DNA of 64,000 nucleotides, taken from assembly GCA_049323915.1 (NCBI GenBank), contig JBMOPC010000033.1, positions 51,629 to 115,628 of the forward strand, given 5' to 3'. Position 1 is the stretch's first letter, and the number at the start of each line of letters is the position of its first letter. Of the stretch, positions 15,685 to 23,707 are shown piece by piece. Under the pieces are notes generated by a model, which had not been told where the DNA came from, ran no database searches, and saw nothing but the letters and a program-made list of their open reading frames with translations. Both the position numbers and the translations under genes were made by a program. This DNA is from BRHc4a sp049323915 (GTDB taxonomy: Bacteria > Bacillota > Desulfotomaculia > Desulfotomaculales > Desulfocucumaceae).

Positions 15685-15767
15685 GGTGCGGGCGAGAGGA
15701 CTTGAACCTCCACGGGTTGCCCCACTGGATCCTAAGTCCAGCGCGTCTGCCGTTCCGCCACGCCCGC
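15684..15767 (-). tRNA. tRNA-Leu (anticodon UAG)
   Basis: The 84-base gene on the minus strand has a 7-bp acceptor stem (GCGGGCG/CGCCCGC), an anticodon stem CTGGA/TCCAG with loop CTTAGGA (anticodon TAG), a class II variable arm (GTGGGGCAACCC) and an encoded CCA. Its 3' end points at the prophage, so this end is a plausible attachment site. Confidence 0.93.
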
Positions 15768-15878
15768 ATGCAATATATTAAAATTTATCATTTTTTCAGG
15801 TCTATAGCAAGTGACCGGCATTGAAAACATTAGCTGACCGACTATGAATAATGCCCGGTTAAAACCGGGCACTTTTCT

Positions 15879-15954
15879 TGGTGAGCCATGCTGGACTCGA
15901 ACCAGCGACACCCTGATTAAAAGTCAGGTGCTCTACCAACTGAGCTAATGGCTC
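15879..15954 (-). tRNA. tRNA-Lys (anticodon UUU)
   Basis: The 76-base gene has acceptor GAGCCAT/ATGGCTC, anticodon loop CTTTTAA with TTT, T-loop GGTTCGAGTCC and an encoded CCA. Confidence 0.95.
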
Positions 15955-15985
15955 AATTTGTGGATGTTTTTGCTTAAAAAAATAT

Positions 15986-16061
15986 TGGCTGGGGCGGCTG
16001 GATTCGAACCAACGAAATGCCGATTCCAAAGACCGGTGCCTTACCGCTTGGCTACGCCCCA
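15986..16061 (-). tRNA. tRNA-Gln (anticodon UUG)
   Basis: The 76-base gene has acceptor TGGGGCG/CGCCCCA, anticodon stem CCGGT/ATCGG with loop CTTTGGA (TTG), T-arm GGTTCGAATCC and an encoded CCA. Confidence 0.95.
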
Positions 16062-16071
16062 GTGATGTGTA

Positions 16072-16149
16072 TGGGGTGGATGATGGGACTTGAACCCACG
16101 ACCCCCAGAGCCACAATCTGGTACTCTAACCACCTGAGCTACATCCACC
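16072..16149 (-). tRNA. tRNA-His (anticodon GUG)
   Basis: The 78-base gene has the extra G at position -1 opposite discriminator C, typical of tRNA-His. Anticodon loop TTGTGGC gives GTG; the CCA is encoded. It is the first gene of the minus-strand tRNA operon. Confidence 0.95.
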
Positions 16150-16204
16150 ATATTTGGGTTAAATCTCGCTGACGACCGCTACCTTGCCCTGTCAGCAAAA
16201 TTTA

Positions 16205-16232
16205 TTTTAACAAACGGCGGTGTAAAAGTCAA
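16205..16232 (-). promoter_or_regulatory. Sigma-A promoter of the tRNA operon
   Basis: On the minus strand there is a TTGACT -35 box, a 17-base spacer and a TTAAAA -10 box, ending about 55 bases upstream of tRNA-His. Confidence 0.7.
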
Positions 16233-16342
16233 GCCCCATTGAAGTGGTAAGTTATGCCATATTTCTCTTTTAAAAGCTGACAAAAAAATAATATCCCGGT
16301 GAAAGTCTATTGTCAAGAAACAAGGCCGGCTTTTATACCTCA

Positions 16343-17107
16343 TTATTCCCTGCCCCTGTGTTTTTGAGAGGATCTAATTATTTTTTGAAGGCGTATATCC
16401 TCACTCTTGTTTACCTGTAGCAAGATTGGCCTGCAGAGTTCTATCAGGCGGGAGCTTATTCTGTAATCCAGGTAATCTTCCGTTTCATGGTATTCCAGGT
16501 TGGATGTTATTACGGTAGGCAGGCCGTTGTTTACCCTGTAGTTTAATATGGTATAAATCTTACCCTTGGTCCATTCGGAATAGCTGTGCGCCCCCAGGTC
16601 GTCCATGACCAGGACCTCAACCTCCCTGGCGCTGTCCAGTATTTCTTTTTCGTTGTAGTCGCTTCCCTGGTCCCAGGAGTGCTTTATCTCATCCAGATAG
16701 TCCGGCACAACCATAAAAAGAACCTTTACGCCGCCTTTGATAAGTTCATTGGCTATGCCGCAGGCGAGGTGGGTCTTGCCCGACCCTACCTGTCCGAAAA
16801 TATAGAGGCCCCTGGGTTTTTTACCATCAAGGCAGTCCCTGACAAAAGACTTGCAGGCCTCCATTGCCCTCGCCGCAGTATCGTAATGGGTCCTCTCGCT
16901 GTAACTGTCTTTGTGCGTCCTGGAGTAATACTCAAGAGAAAAGCTGGTAAAGCTCTTTTCTCTGAGGCTGCCGGTCATGTGGGATGAATTTACAAGGTTT
17001 TTTATTCTAACGGTTTTGGTGCATAGGCATACCGAAGCTGTAGGCCCCTCTTTTATGACAATTCCCCGGCCGCCGCAATCCGGACAAGTCTGGCTGCGCA
17101 TGCTCAT
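16343..17107 (-). CDS. DnaC/DnaI-like replication ATPase (helicase loader family)
   Basis: A 254-residue protein. An N-terminal zinc-type knuckle ('CPDCGGRG' with a later 'CLC') is followed by an AAA+ ATPase core: Walker A 'GQVGSGKTH' near residue 103, Walker B 'LVMDDLGA' near 163, sensor 'VITSNL' near 195 and arginine-rich C-terminal 'RISSRLIELCRPI'. This is the layout of DnaC/IstB/DnaI proteins, which load replicative helicase. A second ATG at 17101 has better spacing from the GGGGGG site than 17107. As a stand-alone copy it could be the host DnaI-like loader or a prophage stray. Confidence 0.8.
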   Translation of the reverse strand: MSMRSQTCPDCGGRGIVIKEGPTASVCLCTKTVRIKNLVNSSHMTGSLREKSFTSFSLEYYSRTHKDSYSERTHYDTAARAMEACKSFVRDCLDGKKPRGLYIFGQVGSGKTHLACGIANELIKGGVKVLFMVVPDYLDEIKHSWDQGSDYNEKEILDSAREVEVLVMDDLGAHSYSEWTKGKIYTILNYRVNNGLPTVITSNLEYHETEDYLDYRISSRLIELCRPILLQVNKSEDIRLQKIIRSSQKHRGRE

Positions 17108-17356
17108 CCCCCCCTGGAACGGTGTTATATTTACTTTCTACATAGTTCTTATTTTTCCTTTACGTTAACCATTTCCGGCGGTTAGCCGGGGTTATAGCCG
17201 ATGCTTTTTGCTATTCACCACGGGAGCTTTTTTATTTCCATTAGGAGACAAGGAATTTACAAATATATGTTGAAAGACAAAAACACGGCATTAAATCGTT
17301 TTATCCTTGGTACGGCTGCAGGAGTCCCAAATCGGCCTGAAAGTGAGGATATATGT

Positions 17357-18699
17357 ATGTCTGACACTGTCTATAAAGAAGAGCTTTTTAATGCCCTGTG
17401 CAACAATTCCCCCACCGGTGTTTACATTGTCCAGGACGGGAGGTTCCAGTTTGTCAACCCCCAGTACCGGAGAATGACGGGCTACAGTGAAGAAGAGCTG
17501 CTGAAAATGGATTCACTGATGCTTGTTCATACTGAAGACGTTGGCACGGTAAGAGGCAATGCCGTAAAAATGCTGAAGGGCTGCCGTACTGAGCCCTATG
17601 AATTCAGATTTGTCAGAAAAAACGGTGAGGTCAGGTGGGTAATTGAAACGGTCACCTCTATACAATTCAGGGGTAAAAGGGCGGCGCTGGGTAACTTTAT
17701 GGACGTCAGCGAGTGCAAGTGGGCTGAAATTGCTCTTAGGGAGTCGGAGGGCCGGTACCGGACTATTTTCGAGAATACAGGAACGGCAATGGTAATTATT
17801 AAGGAAGACACTACAATATTCCTCATAAACGGTAAATTTGAAAAAATACTGGACTACTCCATGGACGAAGTGGAGGGCAAAAAGAGCTGGACTGAATTTG
17901 GTATGAGTCCAAACTGATAAACAGGAATGGAAACGTTATAGATGTGCTTTTAACCGTAGCCATGCTTCCGGACAGGAAAAACAGTGTTGTCTCCTTTTTT
18001 GATATAACCGATCGCAAAAAAATTGAGGAGCAGCTGAAATACTTAAGTCTGCATGATCCGGTGACAGGACTGTATAACCGGACTTATTTCGAGGAGGAAA
18101 TGCGGAGGCTTGAGGAGGGGCGGATCTCCGAAGTGGGTATAATCGTTTGCGATGTGGATGGTCTTAAACTGGCAAACGACACCCTCGGCCATGACAACGG
18201 GGACGCCCTGCTGGTGGCGACGGCCCGCGTAATAAAGGAATCTGTGCGTGCCAGCGATATGGCGGCAAGAATTGGCGGAGATGAATTCGCCATTTTGCTT
18301 CCCAATTCCAACAACAGGGTTGTGGAAGATGTAACCGGAAGAATCAGGGACGCCATAGCCGTATACAACTCCGAGAATCCCGGTCTGCCACTGAGCATAT
18401 CCATAGGCTTCACTGTGGCAGACGGTTCCCCCTTGAATCTTGGAGAGGCATTCAAAGAGGCCGACAACAACATGTACCGGGAAAAGCTCAACCGCACCCA
18501 GAGCGAATGCCGCATTCTTGCCATAGCAGACGCATACGACGCCATGACCAGCGACAGGCCTTACCGTAAGGCTATGTCGCACGAGGAAGCTGTGCGCGAG
18601 ATTAAAAGCTGCGCCGGAACGCAGTTCGACCCCAATCTGGTGCCTGTGTTTTTGATGGTGCTGGAAGAAAGGAACAGGCTTAAGAGGGCGGAGGGCTAG
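17357..18699 (+). pseudogene. Broken PAS-PAS-GGDEF-HD-GYP signalling protein
   Basis: The start is ATG 17357 after GTGAGGA. The first frame gives a PAS domain ('PTGVYIVQDGRFQFVNPQYRRMTGYSEEEL') and the beginning of a second PAS, then stops at 17917 after 'GKKSWTEF'. The other frame resumes at about 17905 with 'YESKLINRNGNV', so some 25-30 codons plus a frame are missing. A complete GGDEF domain follows ('RIGGDEFAILLP'). Directly after 'YREKLNRTQS' the text jumps to 'ECRILAIADAYDAMTSDRPYRKAMS', the far end of an HD-GYP domain, so about 100 residues with the HD and GYP motifs are lost. The c-di-GMP phosphodiesterase half is dead. The GGDEF piece could only act if separately translated. Confidence 0.85.
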
Positions 18700-18750
18700 T
18701 AATATAAGAGAAAGCTGTTAATACTAATCTTTATTTAGGGGATATTGAAT

Positions 18751-19016
18751 ATGGACTCCACTGTTTGCGGGGCAAGTTTTTTGAATGCCGGATCCGCCAT
18801 TTGCCCTGTCTGCAATACACCCGGCAAAAAGGTCAGGCCGGAAACAGTAAAAAGCATAGTCAAGGGCGGCAGAGTGCAGGAGATGCCTGAAGGCTACACG
18901 ACATTATCGACCACATCGTTGTCCTTGGCTGTTGCAATAATCTAAAAGACATTCAGGAACACACAGGGGCCAATACGGGTAAGGAATGCCTGATAAAAAG
19001 TCCCGCCGGCACCTGA
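18751..19016 (+). pseudogene. Remnant of a CopZ-like [2Fe-2S]/zinc protein
   Basis: From ATG 18751 the frame shows 'ICPVCNTPGKKVRPETVKSIVKGGR', the zinc-binding start of CopZ-type copper chaperones. Near 18897 that frame loses sense. A second frame continues 'GCCNNLKDIQEHTGANTGKECLIKSPAGT' to TGA 19014, like a shortened BFD-type [2Fe-2S] domain. Frame change and missing middle indicate a pseudogene. Identification is from motif order only. Confidence 0.5.
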
Positions 19017-19374
19017 TGCAGGCCCGCTGTGCAATCGGTGATTGCCCGTGGAAAAGGGTTCATTTATAACATTCTGTTCGTCTTCAATAATCTTTTCCAG
19101 AAGGCTTTTCTCTATTATCCCGTATGGCTTGATACTGCCAAAGGGGTGGTGGATTTCCGACGCCAGGGCCCCTTTTTCGACCTTGGAAATATACAAGCCG
19201 TCCAGATAGAAAGCATATTCCCCAACCGCCTTTCCATTTTCTGTCACTTGCAGCCCTACGCGGTTGTCTTTTTTGGAAAGATAGCCGTTCAGAACAGAAA
19301 AAATATGCGGGTGTTTTCCGGCACTTCCGGAGAGGTATCACCTTTTCATGGATTAACCTGTCCAGTTCGTTCAT
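18942..19374 (-). pseudogene. Frameshifted conserved protein of unknown function
   Basis: A ribosome site (AGGAGG) lies before ATG 19374 and the first frame reads 'MNELDRLIHEKVIPL'. At a TTTTTT run near 19300 sense passes to another frame: 'VLNGYLSKKDNRVGLQVTENGKAVGEYAFYLDGLYISKVEKG'. The second frame continues to 18942. A single-base indel in the T run explains it, either real or a sequencing error. The family seems conserved in related clostridia. Its 3' end overlaps the CopZ-like remnant on the opposite strand. Confidence 0.55.
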
Positions 19375-19518
19375 TTTTACCTCCTGTGCATTATAGTTTT
19401 TTTATAATGCACCTTCCCGGTCCTGTTTAATCTGGAAAAGGATGTTACAATATTGACAGATCAGGAAGGACATTTTTAGTGTGTGACGAAAATAAAACAG
19501 AAATAAAGGAGGATTCGC

Positions 19519-19989
19519 ATGAAAAAGGCCATTACTCTTATTATTTTGTCTTTGTTGCTGATAATACCCTTAAACCTGGCCTCAGCTTCCGAGGCGCCGG
19601 ATTATTTGATCAAAGGTCAAAGCATAAGTGATTTATGGATTGCATCATTTCCTGACGAAAATGGATTAAAAAAAGAAGTGCTGATGGTTCCGCTTCGTGA
19701 CGTTGCCGAGGTATTGGGACTAACCGTTACCTGGTATCCGGAATCTAAAATAGCCACTATAAAACCTGTCAAAAATGAGCACTTAAAAAACCTCAGCAAA
19801 ATGCCGGCAAAAAACTGCATGTACTTCTCAACAACAATTATATTTAAAGATGATAGCTGCGAGATTGGGCTGACTGACTATTTCAGTTCGGCCTCCTATC
19901 AAATGCCCGGCAAAGCCAAAGCTGTCATTAGAGGAGAAAAAATGTACGTGCCTGGTATAGTTTTTACTGATTTCCTTGGGCAAAAATAA
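19519..19989 (+). CDS. Secreted stalk-domain (copper amine oxidase N-like) protein
   Basis: A 156-residue protein behind AAAGGAGG. The signal peptide runs over residues 1-24 ('KKAITLIILSLLLIIPLNLASA'). The mature part is a stalk domain: 'VLMVPLRDVAEVLGLTVTWYPESKIATI' around residues 55-83, with a second hydrophobic strand set near the end ('GEKMYVPGIVFTDFLG'). This domain class is abundant in Peptococcaceae surface proteins and probably mediates wall or protein binding. No enzyme motif is present. Confidence 0.7.
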   Translation: MKKAITLIILSLLLIIPLNLASASEAPDYLIKGQSISDLWIASFPDENGLKKEVLMVPLRDVAEVLGLTVTWYPESKIATIKPVKNEHLKNLSKMPAKNCMYFSTTIIFKDDSCEIGLTDYFSSASYQMPGKAKAVIRGEKMYVPGIVFTDFLGQK

Positions 19990-20023
19990 ATATAATTTGC
20001 TAAACTTTCGGGAGTAATAAAAG

Positions 20024-20488
20024 ATGACTGACTACAATAAAAAGCTTAAGGACTATATGACACAAAACAGTATCGCAGGGGAGCATCTTGTTTTCGATAT
20101 ATCATGCCATTCCGTAGATGAGGCCGCAACAGCCGCAAAGGCTTCACCACAGGATTTCGTCAAGAATATTTGCATGATCGATACTGACCGCAATCTTATT
20201 GTTGCCATTGTCAAAGGGGAAGACCATGTCAGCGCCAAAAGAGTGGGAAAAGCTTTGGGAATAGACCCGCCGAGGATTGCATCCAGCGGGGAGATTCTTG
20301 AAAAAACCGGCTACCCCTGTGGAGGAGTGCCTTCCTTTGGCTACCAGGCACAATTTATTATCGACCCGAGGGTAATGGAAAAAGAGATTGTGTATACCGG
20401 AGGGGGATCTCAGAATTCATTGGTTAAGGTCCCTGCAATGGAGCTACTCAGGGCAAATAGCGGAAAATTAGCCAGAATAAGAAGATAA
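20024..20488 (+). CDS. YbaK/EbsC-type aminoacyl-tRNA deacylase
   Basis: A 154-residue protein with the YbaK/ProX editing fold: 'DFVKNICMID', 'LIVAIVKGEDHVSAKRVGKALG' and 'GYPCGGVPSFGY' followed by 'IIDPRVM' and 'VYTGGGSQNSLVKV'. These are the conserved segments of proteins that hydrolyse Cys-tRNA(Pro) or other misacylated tRNAs in the cytoplasm. The length matches the family. It stands alone, 34 bases after the stalk gene, with a weak GGGAG ribosome site. Confidence 0.85.
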   Translation: MTDYNKKLKDYMTQNSIAGEHLVFDISCHSVDEAATAAKASPQDFVKNICMIDTDRNLIVAIVKGEDHVSAKRVGKALGIDPPRIASSGEILEKTGYPCGGVPSFGYQAQFIIDPRVMEKEIVYTGGGSQNSLVKVPAMELLRANSGKLARIRR

Positions 20489-20526
20489 TACCTCCAAACA
20501 TTTAGATAAATGACAGGACATATCAA

Positions 20527-20775
20527 ATGCCATACACTTACATGCTTCAATGTGCTGACGGAACTTTTTATACAGGCTGGACCGTAGATTTAGAGGCCAG
20601 ACTAAAAACTCATAATGAAGGTAAAGGCGGAAGATATACCCGCAGCCGGATACCTGTACGACTGGTGTTCTGGGAGGACCATCCCGGCCGCAGTGAAGCG
20701 CAGAGGCGGGAAGCAGCAATACGAAATCTAAGCCGCAAACAAAAGGAGCAGTTGATTTGCAGCTTTAACAAATAA
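20527..20775 (+). CDS. GIY-YIG nuclease-family protein (UPF0213 type)
   Basis: An 82-residue single-domain protein: 'YTYMLQCADGTFYTGWT' carries the GIY-YIG signature as Y-Y-L/Y-T-G, followed by 'LEARLKTHNEGKGGRYTRSRIPVRLVFWE' and the conserved 'EAQRREAAIRNLSRKQKEQLI'. The length is right for the YhbQ-like group. Function in the cell is not well known for this family; it may act on damaged nucleic acid. Confidence 0.88.
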   Translation: MPYTYMLQCADGTFYTGWTVDLEARLKTHNEGKGGRYTRSRIPVRLVFWEDHPGRSEAQRREAAIRNLSRKQKEQLICSFNK

Positions 20776-20869
20776 CTGCAATCTTGCTCCCAATATTTTC
20801 ACGGTTTTTAATACTTCAAAAAGATAACACTATAACTGCAAACCATTACATTATCTTGGGGGTGCCGGC

Positions 20870-21013
20870 ATGAAGAAAAAGAAAGAACAAAAAATTCCTA
20901 AGAGCCCTTACCCTCCTTCCCTTATGGTTGTTGAGCCCACAGTGCAGTATGTAAAAGGCGGGGAAATCAACCCCGGACAGTCAGAAGAGTTTACAGGCAA
21001 ATACAAAGGTTAA
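20870..21013 (+). CDS. Small basic protein, unknown
   Basis: A 47-residue reading frame with a GGGGGTG site six bases before ATG 20870 and a strong hairpin right behind the stop. It begins with a run of lysines, then 'SPYPPSLMVVEPTVQYVKGGEINPGQSEEF'. No family is recognised. Ribosome site and terminator together suggest a real short gene. Confidence 0.5.
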   Translation: MKKKKEQKIPKSPYPPSLMVVEPTVQYVKGGEINPGQSEEFTGKYKG

Positions 21014-21015
21014 GG

Positions 21016-21045
21016 GACTGCCGCCTGCGGGCGGCAGTCTTAATT
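21016..21045 (+). terminator. Hairpin terminator after the 47-residue gene
   Basis: A perfect 10-bp stem GACTGCCGCC/GGCGGCAGTC with a TGCG loop is followed by TTAATT. The T run is weak, so it could also be a stabilising hairpin. Confidence 0.55.
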
Positions 21046-21281
21046 CCCCCGGTGTCTCGAAGCTGCCGGGCTAAGACACATAAGGGCGGTATGCAAATTT
21101 CTTTTAACTGATATAATGACCTTCGTTATAATCATATCTCCATTCAATTACATATTTTGCCCCGGGAGATCTCCGGTCAATAATTATCAGCATTTTAAAA
21201 AATGTGACCCTTTCCAAGAGCGTACAATATGGTTAATATTTATTACAGGTATTAAAGTCTGAAAGGCCGGGAGGTTTAAAA

Positions 21282-21713
21282 ATGCGTTTTTTCCCTTCTT
21301 GGAAGGATATGGTAATAGGAGATTCCGTTACATTTTACCGTACGTTTACGGACGGGGATGTAGCCAACTTTACCGGTATAACAGGAGATTTCAACCCTAT
21401 TCACATGGACGCCAAAACAGCGTTGTCATGCGGCTTTAAGGGACTGGTGGTGCCGGGGCTGCTTACCGGAGGCATGCTTACACACGCCGGAGGCACCCTG
21501 CTTCCGGAGCCTTACCCGGCGTCAAGAATGTCCTTTAGCTTCAGGGCGCCGGTGTATACCGGGGAGTCCATAAAAGCACGGGTAACCGTGACAGAAAAGG
21601 ACCCCGTCAAAAACAAATTAACCCTTCAAATAGTGTGTACAAACAAAAAAGAGGAAGTAGTTCTGGAAGGAGAGGTTTCCGGTAAGATAATTCCAATTTT
21701 TGACAAAGAATAA
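21282..21713 (+). CDS. MaoC-like hot-dog hydratase ((R)-enoyl-CoA hydratase type)
   Basis: A 143-residue protein behind GGGAGG. The hydratase-2 signature is complete: 'FTGITGDFNPIHMDAKTA' holds the catalytic Asp and His, followed by 'VVPGLLTGGML' and the strand 'ASRMSFSFRAPVYTGESIKARVTV'. PhaJ-like enzymes hydrate trans-2-enoyl-CoA in fatty acid or hydroxyacid pathways. It stands alone among decayed genes, so no pathway link can be read from the context. Confidence 0.85.
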   Translation: MRFFPSWKDMVIGDSVTFYRTFTDGDVANFTGITGDFNPIHMDAKTALSCGFKGLVVPGLLTGGMLTHAGGTLLPEPYPASRMSFSFRAPVYTGESIKARVTVTEKDPVKNKLTLQIVCTNKKEEVVLEGEVSGKIIPIFDKE

Positions 21714-21726
21714 AGCACCGCAGAAT

Positions 21727-22093
21727 ATGTTTCTAAACATACCATTTGCGGGCATATTTATGGATCCACAGCCGCAGAGTACTGAACAGCCGCAGCAGGA
21801 CCCACAAATACAGGAACAGCATTACACCCGGCCAGGTACAGCGCCAGCCCCCCAAAGATTGCTGGACACTCCCCGCCCGCAAAAGCCGTAGCATAACGAA
21901 AAACAGCAGCAAAGACGCCACTCACAGAACTCGGCTTCCAATAATACGGTAATTTCCGAAGAAGAGCAAAAAATGATAAAGGGAGAACCTGCTTAACAGA
22001 AATTATAAAAAAGTGGGCGTGGGAATAGTAAGCGGTGGTCCTTACGGTAAAATGTTCGTTCAGCTCTTTACCGACTGCCGGTGGATCCCCTGA
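21727..22093 (+). pseudogene. Remnant of a CAP (SCP/PR1-like) domain secreted protein
   Basis: From ATG 21727 one frame runs 90 codons to 21996: a Pro/Gln-rich linker, one in-frame TAG at 21889-21891, then 'NNTVISEEEQKMI', which looks like the first helix of a CAP domain. After a junction near 21985 another frame reads 'LLNRNYKKVGVGIVSGGPYGKMFVQLFTD', the last strands of the same domain ('VGVG..GGPYG..FVQ'). The central part with the active-site histidines is gone. A nonsense codon, an internal deletion and a frame change make it a clear pseudogene. Confidence 0.7.
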
Positions 22094-22278
22094 TTGCGGG
22101 ATTTGTCATTGCCTGGGCCGTTTTCTGGAAAGCGCTTGCTTTATGGCATTCGGCGCGAAACGATCAATTGGGCTGGTATATAGCCATGGTCTTAATACAT
22201 ACCCTCGGCTTACTGGAAATAATCTATCTGCTGTTCTTTAGAAAAAAAAGGTCCGTCTGGTCTTCATACCGGACTTAA
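22081..22278 (+). CDS. Small two-helix membrane protein (DUF5652-like)
   Basis: A 65-residue protein with GTG start at 22081, overlapping the end of the CAP remnant and lacking a clear ribosome site. Two hydrophobic segments ('IAGFVIAWAVFWKALALWHSA' and 'GWYIAMVLIHTLGLLEIIYLLFF') are joined by 'RNDQLG', followed by a basic tail, like the short membrane proteins of DUF5652. The frame looks well conserved in character in spite of the decayed surroundings. Confidence 0.55.
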   Translation: MDPLIAGFVIAWAVFWKALALWHSARNDQLGWYIAMVLIHTLGLLEIIYLLFFRKKRSVWSSYRT

Positions 22279-22370
22279 GTCCCTAACAGTTGGGGATGAC
22301 ATGCTCATTCCAAATATAATGCAATATGTTAACATTAACCTAAACAGCAGCCGGGAAAGGACATAATGCA

Positions 22371-22532
22371 ATGCTTACATGCGAAAGGCAAAAACTGCAG
22401 GATCAGCTTCTTCAGTGGGGATACTTGCGCCACAGGGTTGAGCGTATGCAGCCCTGGTCCATGATAAGCTGCTACCAGATGGAAAAAAGCAAACGGGAGG
22501 GAGGGGTTTCAGGAACCCGGCCCAGCCACTGA
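22371..22532 (+). CDS. Small protein, unknown
   Basis: A 53-residue frame from ATG 22371. A GAAAGGA sequence lies 12 bases upstream, a little far. The protein is charged and rich in Met, Cys and Trp ('GYLRHRVERMQPWSMISCYQMEKSKR'). It ends 15 bases before the PAP2 fragment. No family is recognised; coding status is uncertain. Confidence 0.35.
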   Translation: MLTCERQKLQDQLLQWGYLRHRVERMQPWSMISCYQMEKSKREGGVSGTRPSH

Positions 22533-22547
22533 AATCAAGATCCATTT

Positions 22548-22815
22548 ATGAACTCAGCCCTTTTGTCTGAAATATGGACAAATACTTTGATAAAAACCGC
22601 CCGCCAGAAGATGAAAAAAGTGCACGTGGAGACCGCCCCGGGTTACTCTTTTCCAAGCGGACATACGCAGAATGCGGCTTCCTCCCGATTTCTGGGCAGG
22701 CCATTTCATCAGATATTTGGTCATGGGATTTTGGGTTACTTTGATAATGCCGGGCCTGTTTAAACTGTTCCTGCCGCCCTGGGTAAAGCACAACAGAATA
22801 GACCTCAACCAATGA
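22548..22815 (+). pseudogene. Fragment of a PAP2-type phosphatase gene
   Basis: The frame from about 22548 contains 'VETAPGYSFPSGHTQNAAS', the second signature of the PAP2 phosphatase family with its catalytic His. The first and third signatures are missing. Soon after it the reading loses hydrophobic character, and another frame ends 'MPGLFKLFLPPWVKHNRIDLNQ' at TGA 22813-22815 in front of a terminator. This is best read as a decayed membrane phosphatase with internal losses. Confidence 0.6.
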
Positions 22816-22819
22816 CAAG

Positions 22820-22848
22820 ACCTCCGGAAAACCGGAGGTTATTCATTT
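22820..22848 (+). terminator. Intrinsic terminator behind the PAP2 fragment
   Basis: Stem ACCTCCGG/CCGGAGGT with an AAAA loop and a TTATTCATTT tail. Confidence 0.75.
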
Positions 22849-22946
22849 ATACGGCTATTACATTAACAGCAATAGATACTTTATGACATTATTTGTTGTG
22901 GATGTTAATTTATGGTTGTTTTATAATATTATCGGGGTGCTATTTT

Positions 22947-23501
22947 TTGACATTATTGCCATCACAAACTATACATTATTCCGATAAATTTGCGCTGGTT
23001 AAGTCAGTTGCCGCAATAGAAAGAATACTGCCGGAACCCGGAACTGATATAACTTACTTCTGTATTGGATCGGATTTAAGCACAGGGGACTGTTTTGGCC
23101 CCCTTACCGGGACGCTTTTAAAAAATATCGGATTTAAAAACATAATCGGCTCCCTTGATGAAACAGTTCATGCCGGCAACCTGGAAGAGAAACTCCTGCT
23201 TGTTCCCAAAGACAGCTTTATAGTTGCCGTCGATGCCATGATGGGACATTACAAGGAACTGGGCAACCTTAGCTTTTTTAAAGGGCCGATTAAACCAGGG
23301 GCCGCTTTCAACAGGGAGCTGCCCCCCGTGGGAGAAGCGTCAGTTGTGCTAAACGTAGCTCCATCCGGTTTCGCCAATTTTCTGGTGCTGGGATCCTGCA
23401 GTTTGAATAAAATCTGGCAGGGGGCCAATTTGCTGGCCAGGACCATAAACCTGGTCTCGTACAGAAGAAAAAAGCACCGGCTTGAATTGCCGGTGGGCTG
23501 A
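22947..23501 (+). CDS. yyaC: YyaC-type sporulation protein (GPR-like, DUF1256)
   Basis: A 184-residue protein. I choose TTG 22947 (GGGG site nine bases upstream) over the frame opening at 22893, which would add a hydrophobic leader with no ribosome site. Core motifs: 'YFCIGSDLSTGDCFGPLTGTLL', 'GSLDETVHAGNL', 'FIVAVDAMMG' and 'GPIKPGAAFNRELPPVGEASV'. These match the YyaC family, which has the fold of germination protease GPR and is restricted to endospore formers. It supports a spore-forming host. The exact role in sporulation is not settled. Confidence 0.8.
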   Translation: MTLLPSQTIHYSDKFALVKSVAAIERILPEPGTDITYFCIGSDLSTGDCFGPLTGTLLKNIGFKNIIGSLDETVHAGNLEEKLLLVPKDSFIVAVDAMMGHYKELGNLSFFKGPIKPGAAFNRELPPVGEASVVLNVAPSGFANFLVLGSCSLNKIWQGANLLARTINLVSYRRKKHRLELPVG

Positions 23502-23707
23502 GTGCGGGGATCAACCCGGGAAGACACCTGGCGGATGCAGCCGCCACTTCACCAATCTGAGAGGTAGGGCGGCCGTATTATGTTAACCTTACTGTCTGCT
23601 TTTCAGGATCAGATCGTCTCAATAAAACATTGATCGCCCCTGTTGTCAGGGGTTCTGCCATTTTTTAACCTGAGTCATTTTCCAAAATAAGTTAGATGCC
23701 TTTCGCG

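Noticed and set aside
21889..21891. TAG as a pyrrolysine codon
   Set aside because: The reading is interrupted by a deletion and frame change soon after, so a decayed gene explains it better; no pyl gene is in the window.
23502..23590. Structured stretch that looked like a tRNA or riboswitch downstream of yyaC
   Set aside because: There is a 6-bp hairpin (TGGCGG/CCGCCA) and a GGGTTGATCC piece resembling a T-loop, but no acceptor stem pairs and no riboswitch consensus fits.
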